A stretch of 64,000 bases of DNA from Pseudomonas brassicacearum (GTDB lineage Bacteria > Pseudomonadota > Gammaproteobacteria > Pseudomonadales > Pseudomonadaceae): positions 2,232,001 through 2,296,000 of the forward strand of contig NZ_CP045701.2 of assembly GCF_009601685.2 (NCBI RefSeq). The letters are read 5' to 3'. Below are positions 27,620 through 36,253 of the stretch, in pieces (position 1 is the stretch's first letter; every line of letters starts with the position of its first letter). The position numbers and the translations under genes were made by a program. The notes below the pieces were generated by a model. That model saw nothing but the letters and a program-made list of their open reading frames with translations. It was not told the DNA's origin and did not search any database.

Positions 27620-27930
27620 TGCGCCGACGCCATCGCGAGCAAGCTCGGCTTCCACATCTGACGGTGTTTGTCTTCGATTCTTCGGCGAATACAAGCCCCT
27701 GTGGGAGCTGAGCTTGCTCGCGATAGCGGTAGGTCAGCTTGCAACAAAGTTAGGTGTGCCGACGCCATCGCGAGCAAGCTTGGCTCCCACATTTTGACGG
27801 TGTTTGTCTTCGATTCTTCGGCGAATACAAGCCCCTGTGGGAGCTGAGCTTGCTCGCGATAGCGGTGGGTCAGCGTGCAACAAAGTTGGATGTGCCGACG
27901 CCATCGCGAGCAGGCTCGGCTTCCACAGGG
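27620..27930. repeat. tandem 136-base repeat built from REP hairpins
   Basis: Two nearly identical units begin at 27660 and 27796 (GACGGTGTTTGTCTTCGATT...), a period of 136 bases, preceded by a partial unit from 27620. Each contains opposing arms of the GTGGGAGC/GCGAGCAAGC family. A few bases differ between copies. The array fills the 334-base gap after the esterase gene. Confidence 0.85.
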
Positions 27931-27936
27931 TGCTTA

Positions 27937-28524
27937 TCACTTACCGCTGGCGATCTGCTTCACCAACGCTTCATGACCGGCTTTGTCGCTGGCTCGGGAA
28001 ATGACCTGTACCACGGCCATGCGCGTGCCGGAGGCGCCCAGCAACGTGGTGTCGAGGGTTGGCCCGCCGCCCTGGGTCGCGCGGGTGTCGAGCTGGCGCA
28101 GGCCCAGGCCGGTGCCTTTTTGAGTCAGGCTTTTTTCGCTGAGGATCTTGGCGTCTGGCAAGGCTTTGATGCGTTGGGCAGCGAAGTCGGCCATGGTGGT
28201 GTCGAGAAACGCGCCATCGTCGTCCTTCACATGCGTGCCGTTGACAATGGTGTTCTCAGCGGCAATCACCACGGTTCTGCTGGTGGCATTGCTGTACATC
28301 GTCCCTGTCGCCCCGGCGGTGCCCTGGACGGCCTCACCAGCGGGCAATGGCGTCGCGGTAAAACCCTTGGGCAAGGTAAAGGTGAACTTGCCGCCGAGCA
28401 TCGACACCTTCTGCGCCGGTGCATCGCCACCAGGTTTGGCCGGGGCCGCTTGGGCGGATACCACGACCAGGCTGGCGATGGCCCCCAGCAACAGGGCGGC
28501 GGCTTGTTTACTCAGCAATGACAT
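27937..28524 (-). CDS. exported protein of unknown function
   Basis: A 195-residue protein with a clear signal peptide (SLLSKQAAALLLGAIASLVVVSAQA, cleavage near residue 27). The mature part starts with Ala/Pro/Gly-rich residues, then GGKFTFTLPKGFTATPLP, a form seen in small periplasmic or lipid-binding-like proteins, and stays free of Cys. GGAG lies 7 bases before ATG 28524. I do not recognise a named family. It stands alone between a REP array and another small minus-strand gene 137 bases upstream. Confidence 0.7.
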   Translation of the reverse strand: MSLLSKQAAALLLGAIASLVVVSAQAAPAKPGGDAPAQKVSMLGGKFTFTLPKGFTATPLPAGEAVQGTAGATGTMYSNATSRTVVIAAENTIVNGTHVKDDDGAFLDTTMADFAAQRIKALPDAKILSEKSLTQKGTGLGLRQLDTRATQGGGPTLDTTLLGASGTRMAVVQVISRASDKAGHEALVKQIASGK

Positions 28525-28661
28525 TGAAACGCTCCACAGATAGGCCTGCCTGAAGGCCGATCATCCCATGGGCGTCGCACCGGACTCCAGCGCCAGTGCA
28601 AAAGAGCCCGTCATTTCAGCGAAAGGTGTGCGGTGTCGCAGGGCGGCGGCCGTCGACCCGT

Positions 28662-28943
28662 TCAGTCGGGTTCCACGTCCAATTGCAGGCTGTCGTCGGC
28701 CAGGCGTTCGGTTCGCCGGACAATACCGCTGATGCGCCGTCCTTCGGCGCTGAATACCACGATCTGGGCCTTATCCAGATCCTTCGGCAGCGGTGCTCGC
28801 ACGTGCAGCGCGAACCAGGGTGGTTCGCCGTCGTCGAGGCGTTTGACGTCGAGCTGGCAGTCGACACTTTTGGTGTCGCGACCAAACAGCGTGTCGAGGC
28901 CGTAATCAAGATGAGTGCTGTCGGCAGCAGGGTCGAGGGACAT
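28662..28943 (-). CDS. small conserved-looking protein of unknown function
   Basis: A 93-residue protein starting MSLDPAADSTHLDYGLDTLFG. AGGAG lies 7 bases upstream of ATG 28943, which decides this start over a longer frame that runs through a REP hairpin. It is mostly beta-like, with acidic residues and a C-terminal RRTERLADDSLQLDVEPD. No signal peptide or membrane segment is visible. No family recognised. Confidence 0.6.
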   Translation of the reverse strand: MSLDPAADSTHLDYGLDTLFGRDTKSVDCQLDVKRLDDGEPPWFALHVRAPLPKDLDKAQIVVFSAEGRRISGIVRRTERLADDSLQLDVEPD

Positions 28944-29034
28944 CGGCGGTCTCCTGGATGGGTACGCACGGCTGATGTTCAAGTGATCCCTCCCGAAGTG
29001 GAAAATTCCATCAGATGAACTGCAGGGATTGAGT

Positions 29035-29059
29035 TGTGGGAGCAAGGCTTGCTCCCACA
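29035..29059. repeat. GTGGGAGC-type palindrome
   Basis: Perfect 12-base arms (TGTGGGAGCAAG) around a single-base loop lie between the nucleoside permease stop and the small gene at 28943. It may end transcription of the tsx/permease unit. Confidence 0.7.
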
Positions 29060-29086
29060 GATCACAAGAGCCTGGGCGGCTGGTGA

Positions 29087-30112
29087 TCAAAGGCCAGGCA
29101 CGCCGTCTTTCCACGCCGACCAGTTCTTCACAATGTCCTGCACCAGCGGGTTAGCGGTGCGGAACAGGTTTTCCAGCGCCGGGACGAACGCGCCCTGGTC
29201 GGCGTATTTGAGCAGGTTGTCGACCTCGTTGCCGCCGGGCTCGGGGCGGTCGAAGTCGGACCCGGCCCGCAGCACGGCCAGCCGGTTGATGTCCACCCGA
29301 CCTTCGCGGCTGGCCCGCAGCAGGGCCTCGTAGGTGGAGTTGTCTTCCTGTTGGGTGGTGCAGTACACGCCTTTGTTATCGGTGAGCAGGCGGGTCCAGA
29401 CTTCGGCGCGCTCGCTCAGGCGCGTACCGGAGAACCAGGTGTTGCCGGCCAGGGTGTCGCAGCGGGTCACCACCGGCGGCTGGTTGGCCGGGGCGTACGG
29501 ATACTTCAAGCGCCAGGCCGCCGATTCCTTGCTTTCCGCCAAGCTCACCTTCTGGCTGAGGGCAAAGGCCTTGGCTTGCAGGGCCGGGTTGAGTTCGAAG
29601 ACTTCCGTCTTGTAGTCCAGCGGCGGCTTTTCGTTCGGCCCCTTGGTGTTGATGCCCAGGTAACCGGTGGGCCAGTCCTTGGGCACGTCCCGCGAATCCA
29701 GCTCCCACTGGGTGCCGAACTCCACCAGGTAATGAGCCCAGGCCGTCGTGCCAAGCGTGCCGTGGTGCGGGTTGATGCCGGCGATCCCGGCCACCAGGAA
29801 ATAGCTTTTGCGCAGGTCGACGGTGGGGGAGAGGGCCAGGGCCAGTGTCGAGGCCGCGGCGTTGGTCTGGCCCATGCCGGTGATCAGCAGGCAGACCCGC
29901 TCGGTATTGCAGCGGATCGTCGGATACTCGGCGGACAGACCCGGCACGCGGATTTCATCCTTGAGTTCGAGGCGTTCGATCCAATGCTGCGCCTCGGGGG
30001 CGAACATCGTGATCAGCATCACTTTGGGTTGAAGCGGCGGCGCGGCCCCGGCGGTCGAGCAGAACAGGGCCGTGCAGGCCAGGCCGATAGAAATAGACAG
30101 GCGATTGATCAT
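29087..30112 (-). CDS. periplasmic purine nucleoside permease (NUP family)
   Basis: A 341-residue protein with a signal peptide (INRLSISIGLACTALFCSTAGA) and a phosphorylase-like fold of the purine nucleoside permease family, with KVMLITMFAPEAQHWIERL, VCLLITGMGQTNAAASTLAL, YFLVAGIAGINPHHGTLGTTAW and VLRAGSDFDRPEPGG. Members help take up purine nucleosides; the mechanism is poorly known and a periplasmic nucleosidase role is possible. ATG 30112 has GGAGG 10 bases upstream. It follows tsx by 46 bases, and the pair makes a sensible outer-membrane and periplasm nucleoside unit. Confidence 0.85.
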   Translation of the reverse strand: MINRLSISIGLACTALFCSTAGAAPPLQPKVMLITMFAPEAQHWIERLELKDEIRVPGLSAEYPTIRCNTERVCLLITGMGQTNAAASTLALALSPTVDLRKSYFLVAGIAGINPHHGTLGTTAWAHYLVEFGTQWELDSRDVPKDWPTGYLGINTKGPNEKPPLDYKTEVFELNPALQAKAFALSQKVSLAESKESAAWRLKYPYAPANQPPVVTRCDTLAGNTWFSGTRLSERAEVWTRLLTDNKGVYCTTQQEDNSTYEALLRASREGRVDINRLAVLRAGSDFDRPEPGGNEVDNLLKYADQGAFVPALENLFRTANPLVQDIVKNWSAWKDGVPGL

Positions 30113-30158
30113 GTATTCGTGACCTCCATGGATTCGAAATGGTGCTTCTACGGTTTGC

Positions 30159-31109
30159 TCAGAATTGATAGCCAACCCCGGCGTAGTATCCCCAGCCGTC
30201 GGAGCGGGCACGGAAGTCGCCGTCGCCGAAGTCAAGCTCACTGCCGTCCTGCCAGTTGCCGCCGTTGTGGAAGTAACGGCCCACCAGCGTAAAGCGCAGG
30301 TGCGTGAATGAATACAGCAAGACGTTGGTGGCGACTGTGGCGTTGGCGGTGCGGGCGGGGTTGTCCTTGTGCAGGTCCGAACCGAAATCGAAGTTGGTGA
30401 AGCCGATGTAAGTCAGCGAGGCGCCATTGCCGAACTGGCTGATCGGCACGATGTATTTGAGCTGGGCGCGGTAGCCGTCCCAGGAATATTCATTGCTGGC
30501 GCCATAGTTTTCCCATTGATAACGGCCATAGAAGTTGGCCGACAGGTTGACCCTTGAGTGAGTGTCGATGTCGGTGCCCAGGCCGCTGTACAAGGTGTTC
30601 GCTCGATTGGCGCTGTTGCTGCCGTGATCGTAGATCCAGTCGAACGCCACATACCATTCCTTGAACGGCCCGATGGCCAGGCTGCGACCGGCCAGGTAAT
30701 CGATGGAGATACGCGGTTCGTGCTCCATGAACACGGGGGAGCCGTGGTCCCACACCCCTTTGTCGTGACTGTTGCCAATGTCGAAGATCTTTGGAATGTC
30801 GACGTAGCCATAGAGCTCGAAGGGCCCTTTGCGTCCGAAGTACTCATATTCCAGATAGATATCGTCGACCGGTTGCGGGCCGAAGCTGATGTCCTTGCTG
30901 CCGATGAGCGTCAAGTCCTGGTTGTACCAGTCCGACAGGTAGGCACCCTTTTTCGAGGGGGTCGCCTCGGGGCTGAGGGCTTCGCCCTGGGCGGACGCCT
31001 CGGTGGTTTGGGCTTGGGCCGTGGTGCTGAGTAGTCCGGTAACGGCGGTCAGTAGCAGGGCGGCTGCCAATACGCCGGGCGTAGCGCGACACTGGGAAGT
31101 GCAGTGCAT
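30159..31109 (-). CDS. tsx: Tsx/OmpK-like nucleoside-specific outer membrane channel
   Basis: A 316-residue outer membrane protein. The signal peptide ends near AQAQTTEA; the mature chain holds alternating beta strands, including LSDWYNQDLTLIGSKDISFG, DDIYLEYEYFGRKGPFELYGYVDIP and a final strand ending GWGYYAGVGYQF with the C-terminal Phe of beta-barrel proteins. This fits the Tsx nucleoside channel family. ATG 31109 has AAGGA 6 bases upstream. It is first in a two-gene unit with the nucleoside permease. Upstream lie a terminator-like hairpin and a PurR-like palindrome, so it may be controlled by purines. Confidence 0.85.
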   Translation of the reverse strand: MHCTSQCRATPGVLAAALLLTAVTGLLSTTAQAQTTEASAQGEALSPEATPSKKGAYLSDWYNQDLTLIGSKDISFGPQPVDDIYLEYEYFGRKGPFELYGYVDIPKIFDIGNSHDKGVWDHGSPVFMEHEPRISIDYLAGRSLAIGPFKEWYVAFDWIYDHGSNSANRANTLYSGLGTDIDTHSRVNLSANFYGRYQWENYGASNEYSWDGYRAQLKYIVPISQFGNGASLTYIGFTNFDFGSDLHKDNPARTANATVATNVLLYSFTHLRFTLVGRYFHNGGNWQDGSELDFGDGDFRARSDGWGYYAGVGYQF

Positions 31110-31154
31110 GGAAAGTCCTTGTTCGTGCGGGCCGAAGCCCGGGGTCCGTGGTTG

Positions 31155-31188
31155 AAAAAAAACCATCGGTCCGCTGGGTAGGACCGAT
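31155..31188 (-). terminator. hairpin with U-run in the tsx leader, candidate attenuator
   Basis: On the minus strand an 8-base stem (ATCGGTCC with GGACCGAT, loop of 8) is followed by GG and eight Ts. It lies only 46 bases before tsx and downstream of the palindrome at 31192, so it would stop transcripts before the gene. No known riboswitch fold was recognised. Confidence 0.55.
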
Positions 31189-31191
31189 TGC

Positions 31192-31203
31192 GCAAACGTT
31201 TGC
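31192..31203. promoter_or_regulatory. PurR/LacI-type palindrome GCAAACGTTTGC
   Basis: A perfect 12-base palindrome (context TGCGCAAACGTTTGCACA) with the central CG of LacI-family sites, very like the E. coli PurR box. It stands upstream of the tsx-permease unit, where purine control makes sense. The rest of the 299-base gap to selD shows T-rich runs but no gene. Confidence 0.6.
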
Positions 31204-31408
31204 ACATGTCGTACCAGTTTTTTGTATTGGATTGAAATGCATGGGATTCAGGCTTTTTTTCTGTCTTGTTGGTCAGGCTTGGTGCACCGAAATCGGCAGC
31301 GTCGTGTGAAGCGGCACCAACGTGTTGCAGGAGCATGTGCTCGACGCGGCACTGAGTCGGTGGCGTTGCTGATAGAATCGGCCATCTTGACTGACCAGAG
31401 GTATGCCC

Positions 31409-32443
31409 ATGAGCGAGCCGATTCGCCTGACCCAGTACAGCCACGGCGCCGGCTGCGGCTGCAAGATTTCGCCCCAGGTGCTGGAAGTGATCCTGGCCGG
31501 CAGCGGTGCGCAGAACCTCGATCCCAAGTTGTGGGTCGGCAATGCGTCCCGGGACGATGCGGCGGTGTATGCCATCGACGAGGAGCGCGGGGTGGTCTCG
31601 ACCACCGACTTTTTCATGCCGATTGTCGATGATCCCTTCGATTTCGGTCGCATCGCCGCCACCAATGCCATCAGCGATATCTACGCCATGGGCGGTGACC
31701 CGCTAATGGCCATTGCGATTCTCGGCTGGCCAGTCAACGTATTGGCCCCGGAAATTGCCCGGGAAGTGATTCGCGGCGGTCGTTCCGTGTGCGACGAGGC
31801 TGGGATTCCCCTGGCCGGCGGGCATTCGATCGACGCGCCTGAGCCGATTTTCGGCCTGGCGGTCACAGGCCTGGTGCAAAAGCGCCATATGAAACGCAAC
31901 GACACGGCCACCGCCGGTTGCCGCTTGTACCTGACCAAGCCGCTGGGCATCGGCATCCTCACCACGGCGGAAAAGAAAGGCAAGCTGCGCGCCGCCGATG
32001 TCGGCCTGGCCCGTGACTGGATGTGCACCCTCAACAAACCTGGCAGCCGTTTTGGCAAGCTCGACGGCGTGACGGCGATGACCGACGTCACCGGTTTCGG
32101 CCTGCTCGGGCACCTGGTGGAAATGGCCGACGGCAGCCGCCTGACCGCGCGCATCCGCTATGACGCGGTGCCGCGCCTGCCGGGCGTCGAGTACTACCTC
32201 GACCTGGGCTGTGTGCCGGGCGGTACGCTGCGCAACTACGACAGTTACGCCAGCAAGGTCGGCCGCGTCCAGGAACTGCACAAGCGCGTGCTGTGCGACC
32301 CGCAGACCAGCGGCGGCCTGCTGATTGCCGTTACCCCCGAAGGCGAGGGCGAATTCTTGCAGGTTGCCGCTGAACTCGGCCTGGCGCTGGAACCCATCGG
32401 CGAATTGGTCGAGCGACAGCGTTACGCGGTCGAGGTGTCTTGA
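31409..32443 (+). CDS. selD: selenide, water dikinase (selenophosphate synthetase)
   Basis: A 344-residue SelD of the Cys type: the N-terminal glycine-rich loop [14 protein letters not shown] holds the catalytic Cys and Lys. [27 protein letters not shown] (metal and ATP sites), [14 protein letters not shown] and [10 protein letters not shown] are typical. It makes selenophosphate from selenide and ATP for selenouridine in tRNA and, if present, selenocysteine. ATG 31409 is preferred over ATG 31403 because AGAGG lies 7 bases before it. Its stop overlaps the start of mnmH by one base (TGATG). Confidence 0.96.
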   Translation: MSEPIRLTQYSHGAGCGCKISPQVLEVILAGSGAQNLDPKLWVGNASRDDAAVYAIDEERGVVSTTDFFMPIVDDPFDFGRIAATNAISDIYAMGGDPLMAIAILGWPVNVLAPEIAREVIRGGRSVCDEAGIPLAGGHSIDAPEPIFGLAVTGLVQKRHMKRNDTATAGCRLYLTKPLGIGILTTAEKKGKLRAADVGLARDWMCTLNKPGSRFGKLDGVTAMTDVTGFGLLGHLVEMADGSRLTARIRYDAVPRLPGVEYYLDLGCVPGGTLRNYDSYASKVGRVQELHKRVLCDPQTSGGLLIAVTPEGEGEFLQVAAELGLALEPIGELVERQRYAVEVS

Positions 32444-33546
32444 TGAGCCATGACATCACCGATTACCGCGACATCTTCCTCAATGACCGGCCGATGATGG
32501 ACACGCGCGCCCCGGTCGAATTCATCAAGGGTGCCTTCCCCGGCGTGGTCAATTTGCCGTTGATGACCGACAGCGAACGGCAACGCGTCGGTACCTGCTA
32601 TAAACAGCAGGGACAGCAGGCCGCCATTGTCCTGGGGCATCAACTGGTGTCCGGCGAAATCAAGGCCCAACGCATCCAGGCCTGGGCGGAGTTCGCCAAG
32701 ACCCATCCCGACGGTGTGCTGTATTGCTTTCGCGGCGGCCTGCGTTCGCAGATCGTCCAGCAGTGGCTCAAGGATGAAGCCGGCATTGACTACCCCAGGG
32801 TCGGCGGCGGCTACAAGGCCATGCGCAGCTTCTTGCTGGACACTGTCGAGCAGGCGGTCGCCCAGTGCGACCTGGTGCTGCTGGGCGGCATGACCGGTAC
32901 TGGCAAGACCGAAGCGCTGGGCCAACTGAGCAATAGCCTGGATCTGGAAGGCTATGCCAACCATCGCGGTTCCAGCTTCGGCAAACGCGCCACCGGCCAG
33001 CCTTCCAATATCGACTTTGAAAACCGCCTGGCGGTGGACGTACTGAAAAAACGCGCCAGCGGCATCGAACAGTTCGTGCTTGAAGATGAGAGCCGTGCGG
33101 TCGGCAGTTGCGCCTTGCCGCTGCCCTTGTACCAGCGCATGCAGCAGGTTCCGATGGTCTGGCTTGAAGACAGCCTGCAGAACCGGGTCGAGCGGATCCT
33201 GCAGGATTACGTCATCGACCTGTGCGCGGAGTTTGTCGCCGTACATGGCGACGAAGGTTTCTCTCTGTTTTCCGAGCGGTTGCTGGCGAGCCTGGACAAC
33301 ATCCACAAGCGCTTGGGCGGCGATCGTCACCGGCGCTTGATGAACATCCTGGAAACGGCCCTGGCCGAGCAGGCCAACAGCGGTGCCGTCGACTTGCATC
33401 GCGGGTGGATCGAAGGCTTGTTGCGTGAGTATTACGACCCGATGTACGTGTTCCAGCGGGAAAAGAAGGGGCTGCGGATCGAGTTCTCGGGAGAGCAGGC
33501 GGCGGTGCTGGAGTATCTGCGCGAGCGGGCCGCCCGGGGCGGGTGA
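32443..33546 (+). CDS. mnmH: tRNA 2-selenouridine synthase
   Basis: A 367-residue MnmH (also SelU/YbbB). The N-terminal rhodanese domain carries the active Cys in [18 protein letters not shown], and the C-terminal P-loop domain has [17 protein letters not shown]. It first geranylates and then selenates 2-thiouridine at the wobble base of Lys, Glu and Gln tRNAs using selenophosphate from SelD. ATG 32443 shares its A with the selD stop, so the two are translationally coupled. Length agrees with E. coli MnmH (364). Confidence 0.95.
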   Translation: MSHDITDYRDIFLNDRPMMDTRAPVEFIKGAFPGVVNLPLMTDSERQRVGTCYKQQGQQAAIVLGHQLVSGEIKAQRIQAWAEFAKTHPDGVLYCFRGGLRSQIVQQWLKDEAGIDYPRVGGGYKAMRSFLLDTVEQAVAQCDLVLLGGMTGTGKTEALGQLSNSLDLEGYANHRGSSFGKRATGQPSNIDFENRLAVDVLKKRASGIEQFVLEDESRAVGSCALPLPLYQRMQQVPMVWLEDSLQNRVERILQDYVIDLCAEFVAVHGDEGFSLFSERLLASLDNIHKRLGGDRHRRLMNILETALAEQANSGAVDLHRGWIEGLLREYYDPMYVFQREKKGLRIEFSGEQAAVLEYLRERAARGG

Positions 33547-33592
33547 CCACAGGTTTCATATCCCCTGTCAATCCCGGTGGGAGCGGGCTTGA

Positions 33593-34267
33593 TTACGTCG
33601 GGCAGGTTTCCTGGCCATGGTCCAGGCCCTGCTTGTAGCTCTGGCTGGTGAGGCTGGCCTTGCCGTTGTGCCAGGTCAGGGTCAGCACGTACAGCGAATC
33701 AAAATCGCCTGACGCCCAGTCATCGGTAATAGTCTGCTTCTTGCCCACGGCCTCGCCGGCAACCTTGTTGATCAGCTCCGGCAGGTAGCCATGGGACCAG
33801 GCGGTATAGATGGTGGCGTTGTGGTATTTGTCGTGCAGCAGTTCGTCAGCCAGGTCGCTGGTGTCGTTGGCCGAATATTTGATGTTCACCGGCAACCCGA
33901 GCTTGATGGCGCTGGGGCTGATGGTCATCAGCGGGCGAATATAGCTGTAGGAATTGTCCAGCTCACCTTCTTCGACATTGCGGGTCGGGTTGGCCGCGAA
34001 CACGTAGTCGGCCTTGCCGAATTTTTCCGGCAGCAGGGTGGCCAGGTCGATGGCACGGTTGAGGCCCTGGCAGTTGAGCTGGCCCAGGCCACCGGCGGGT
34101 TTCTCGGCGTGGCGCAGGAACACCAACGTTTGCACACCGTCGGCTGGCTGGGCGCGGCTGATGCTGGATTCCAGCGACAGCACCAGGCCACAGACCACAA
34201 GCAGCGTCGGCAGCAACAGCCACGAACGGTGTTTGAGGCGCTTGGCGAAATTCAGTGGGTTCATCAT
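33593..34267 (-). CDS. membrane-anchored histidine phosphatase family protein
   Basis: A 224-residue protein with one N-terminal membrane segment (SWLLLPTLLVVCGLVLSL) and a periplasmic histidine phosphatase-like domain. The catalytic motif is intact as LVFLRHAEKPAGG, and the second His lies in YTAWSHGYLPELI. FAANPTRNVEEGELDNSYSYIRP follows the family layout. ATG 34267 was chosen, with ATG 34264 and GTG 34288 as alternatives without clear ribosome sites. It converges on mnmH with a 46-base gap. The substrate, probably a phosphate ester in the periplasm, is unknown. Confidence 0.8.
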   Translation of the reverse strand: MMNPLNFAKRLKHRSWLLLPTLLVVCGLVLSLESSISRAQPADGVQTLVFLRHAEKPAGGLGQLNCQGLNRAIDLATLLPEKFGKADYVFAANPTRNVEEGELDNSYSYIRPLMTISPSAIKLGLPVNIKYSANDTSDLADELLHDKYHNATIYTAWSHGYLPELINKVAGEAVGKKQTITDDWASGDFDSLYVLTLTWHNGKASLTSQSYKQGLDHGQETCPT

Positions 34268-34584
34268 CGAATAAATAGTCTTCGGCACGCTTGAGTCAGG
34301 CTGACAAACCCTGGCACCACGAAGCGGCTGGCTTCGGGGGTTTTCCGTGTCGTTACGCCGTGTCGAATCCTTGGGGGCATTGCTCAGAGTCTCTTCAAGC
34401 CCTTTGGTTCGATGCTGGCGGGTTCCGGTGCACTGTAGCGACCTCCGTCAGGAGATGGGATGAACGTTAACGACAGGATGTTGCGAAATTAAGAAGGGAT
34501 GACGTGAATTGCGTGACGGGCAGTGGTGCCGTCCCGTACATCTTGGATTATCCTCGGGCTTTCCTTCATTTCCGAGCCGACCCC
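34268..34584. other. 317-base divergent intergenic region
   Basis: The region separates the membrane phosphatase (minus) from a GST (plus) and must hold both promoters. A short hairpin (GAAGCGGCTGGCTTC, near 34320) is present. I saw no convincing promoter pair, small gene or repeat. Confidence 0.4.
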
Positions 34585-35283
34585 ATGCCCGACTTGACCC
34601 CATTCCCCATCACCGAGAAATGGCCCGCCCAATACCCGGAGTGGATCCAGCTCTACTCCCTGCCCACCCCCAACGGCGTGAAGGTCTCGATCATGCTCGA
34701 AGAGATCGGCCTGCCGTACGAGCCCCACAAAGTGGACTTCGGTAGCAACGATCAACTGTCGCCCGAGTTCCTTTCCTTGAACCCTAACAACAAGATCCCG
34801 GCGATTCTCGATCCCCATGGGCCGGGCGACCAGCCGTTGGCGCTGTTCGAGTCGGGGGCGATCCTGATTTATCTGGCGGACAAGAGCGGGCAGCTGCTGG
34901 CCCAGGAGTCGGCCGCGCGCTACGAGACGATCCAGTGGCTGATGTTCCAGATGGGCGGGATCGGGCCGATGTTCGGGCAGTTGGGGTTCTTCAACAAGTT
35001 CGCCGGCAAGGACTACGAGGACAAGCGGCCGCGCGATCGCTACATCGAGGAAAGCAAGCGCCTGCTCAAGGTGCTCGATGGCCGTCTGCAAGGGCGCGAC
35101 TGGATCATGGGCGAGCGCTACACCATCGCCGATATCGCCACGTTCCCCTGGGTGCGCAACTTGATCGGCTTCTACGAGGCCGGTGATTTGGTCGGTATCC
35201 AGAACTTCCCCAATGTGACGCGGGTACTGGAGCGCTTCCTGGCGCGACCGGCTGTGGTGCGCGGGTTGAAAATTCCGGAATGA
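34585..35283 (+). CDS. glutathione S-transferase, YfcG/YghU-like
   Basis: A 232-residue GST. The N-terminal domain has IQLYSLPTPNGVKVSIMLEEIG, LNPNNKIPAILDP (cis-Pro loop) and LFESGAILIYLADKSG (glutathione-binding ES). The helical domain has MFQMGGIGPMFGQLGFFNKFAG and YTIADIATFPWV. The pattern TPNGxK matches the YfcG group, which reduces disulfides using glutathione rather than conjugating. ATG 34585 starts the conserved region; an upstream frame to 34504 adds unrelated residues. It overlaps the phzF-like gene by 4 bases. Confidence 0.9.
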   Translation: MPDLTPFPITEKWPAQYPEWIQLYSLPTPNGVKVSIMLEEIGLPYEPHKVDFGSNDQLSPEFLSLNPNNKIPAILDPHGPGDQPLALFESGAILIYLADKSGQLLAQESAARYETIQWLMFQMGGIGPMFGQLGFFNKFAGKDYEDKRPRDRYIEESKRLLKVLDGRLQGRDWIMGERYTIADIATFPWVRNLIGFYEAGDLVGIQNFPNVTRVLERFLARPAVVRGLKIPE

Positions 35284-36137
35284 GTAGCCCGACAACCCGC
35301 CGATTCGATTACAAACAACTGGATGTATTCAGCAACGTGCCACTCAAGGGCAATCCGCTGGCGGTGGTGCTGGGGGCCGATGGGCTCAGTGACTCGCGCA
35401 TGGCTGCCTTTGCCAACTGGACCAACCTCAGCGAAACCACATTCCTGTTGGCGCCGCAGCACCCGGAAGCCGATTACCGGGTGCGTATTTTCACCACCTC
35501 GACCGAGTTGCCGTTTGCCGGACATCCGACCCTGGGCAGTTGTCATGCCTGGCTGGAAGCCGGAGGTGTGCCGAAAGGGCAGGAGATCGTGCAGGAATGT
35601 GGCGTCGGCCTGGTCAGGATTCGCCGCAGCGATCATGGCTTGGCATTCCTCGCGCCGCCCTTGCTCAAGTCCGGCCCCCTGGAGGCCGACTTGCTCGAGC
35701 GAGTGCGCAAGGGGTTGGGGCTCGCAGCCGAGGCAATTGTCGAGGCACAGTGGGTCGATAACGGTGCCGGCTGGCTGGCCTTGATGCTCAAGGATCGCCA
35801 ACAGGTCCTGACGCTCGAGCCCGATTACCCTCAGTTGCTGGATCTGGCCGTGGGCGTGATTGCACCTTGGGATCGGGCCGTGGATGGCGATGAGGCCCAT
35901 TTTGAAGTGCGGGGCTTCATCGCCGGTGATGGCATGCCCGAGGATCCTGCCACCGGCAGCCTGAACGCCGGGCTCGCGCAGTGGATGCTGGGCAAAGGGC
36001 TGGCGCCTTCATCCTACGTGGTCAGCCAGGGGGTGACGATGGGCCGCGCCGGACGAATTCATGTCGAACAGGTGGGGGATGCGGTCTGGATTGGTGGCGC
36101 GGTGGTGACGTGCATCAATGGCTCGCTGACCTTGTGA
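35280..36137 (+). CDS. PhzF-family isomerase
   Basis: A 285-residue PhzF/YddE-type protein with two pseudo-symmetric diaminopimelate epimerase-like domains. LDVFSNVPLKGNPLAVVLGADGL, the catalytic Glu region LSETTFLLAP, FTTSTELPFAGHPTLGSCH and MPEDPATGSLNAGLAQWM are clear. It is not in a phenazine operon, so it is a general PhzF-like enzyme of unknown substrate. ATG 35280 overlaps the GST stop as ATGA, so the two are co-translated. The GST link may indicate a shared detoxification role, which is inference. Confidence 0.9.
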   Translation: MSSPTTRRFDYKQLDVFSNVPLKGNPLAVVLGADGLSDSRMAAFANWTNLSETTFLLAPQHPEADYRVRIFTTSTELPFAGHPTLGSCHAWLEAGGVPKGQEIVQECGVGLVRIRRSDHGLAFLAPPLLKSGPLEADLLERVRKGLGLAAEAIVEAQWVDNGAGWLALMLKDRQQVLTLEPDYPQLLDLAVGVIAPWDRAVDGDEAHFEVRGFIAGDGMPEDPATGSLNAGLAQWMLGKGLAPSSYVVSQGVTMGRAGRIHVEQVGDAVWIGGAVVTCINGSLTL

Positions 36138-36253
36138 GTAGATTATTGCCTGGCTGGTAACACGCTGTTTTCCAGCCGACGTTTGTGCCCTGGCCGGTCA
36201 GGGCATAAGCTTTGCTCCTTGTGATCGAGCACCCATTTCTGCCCAGGAGTCCC

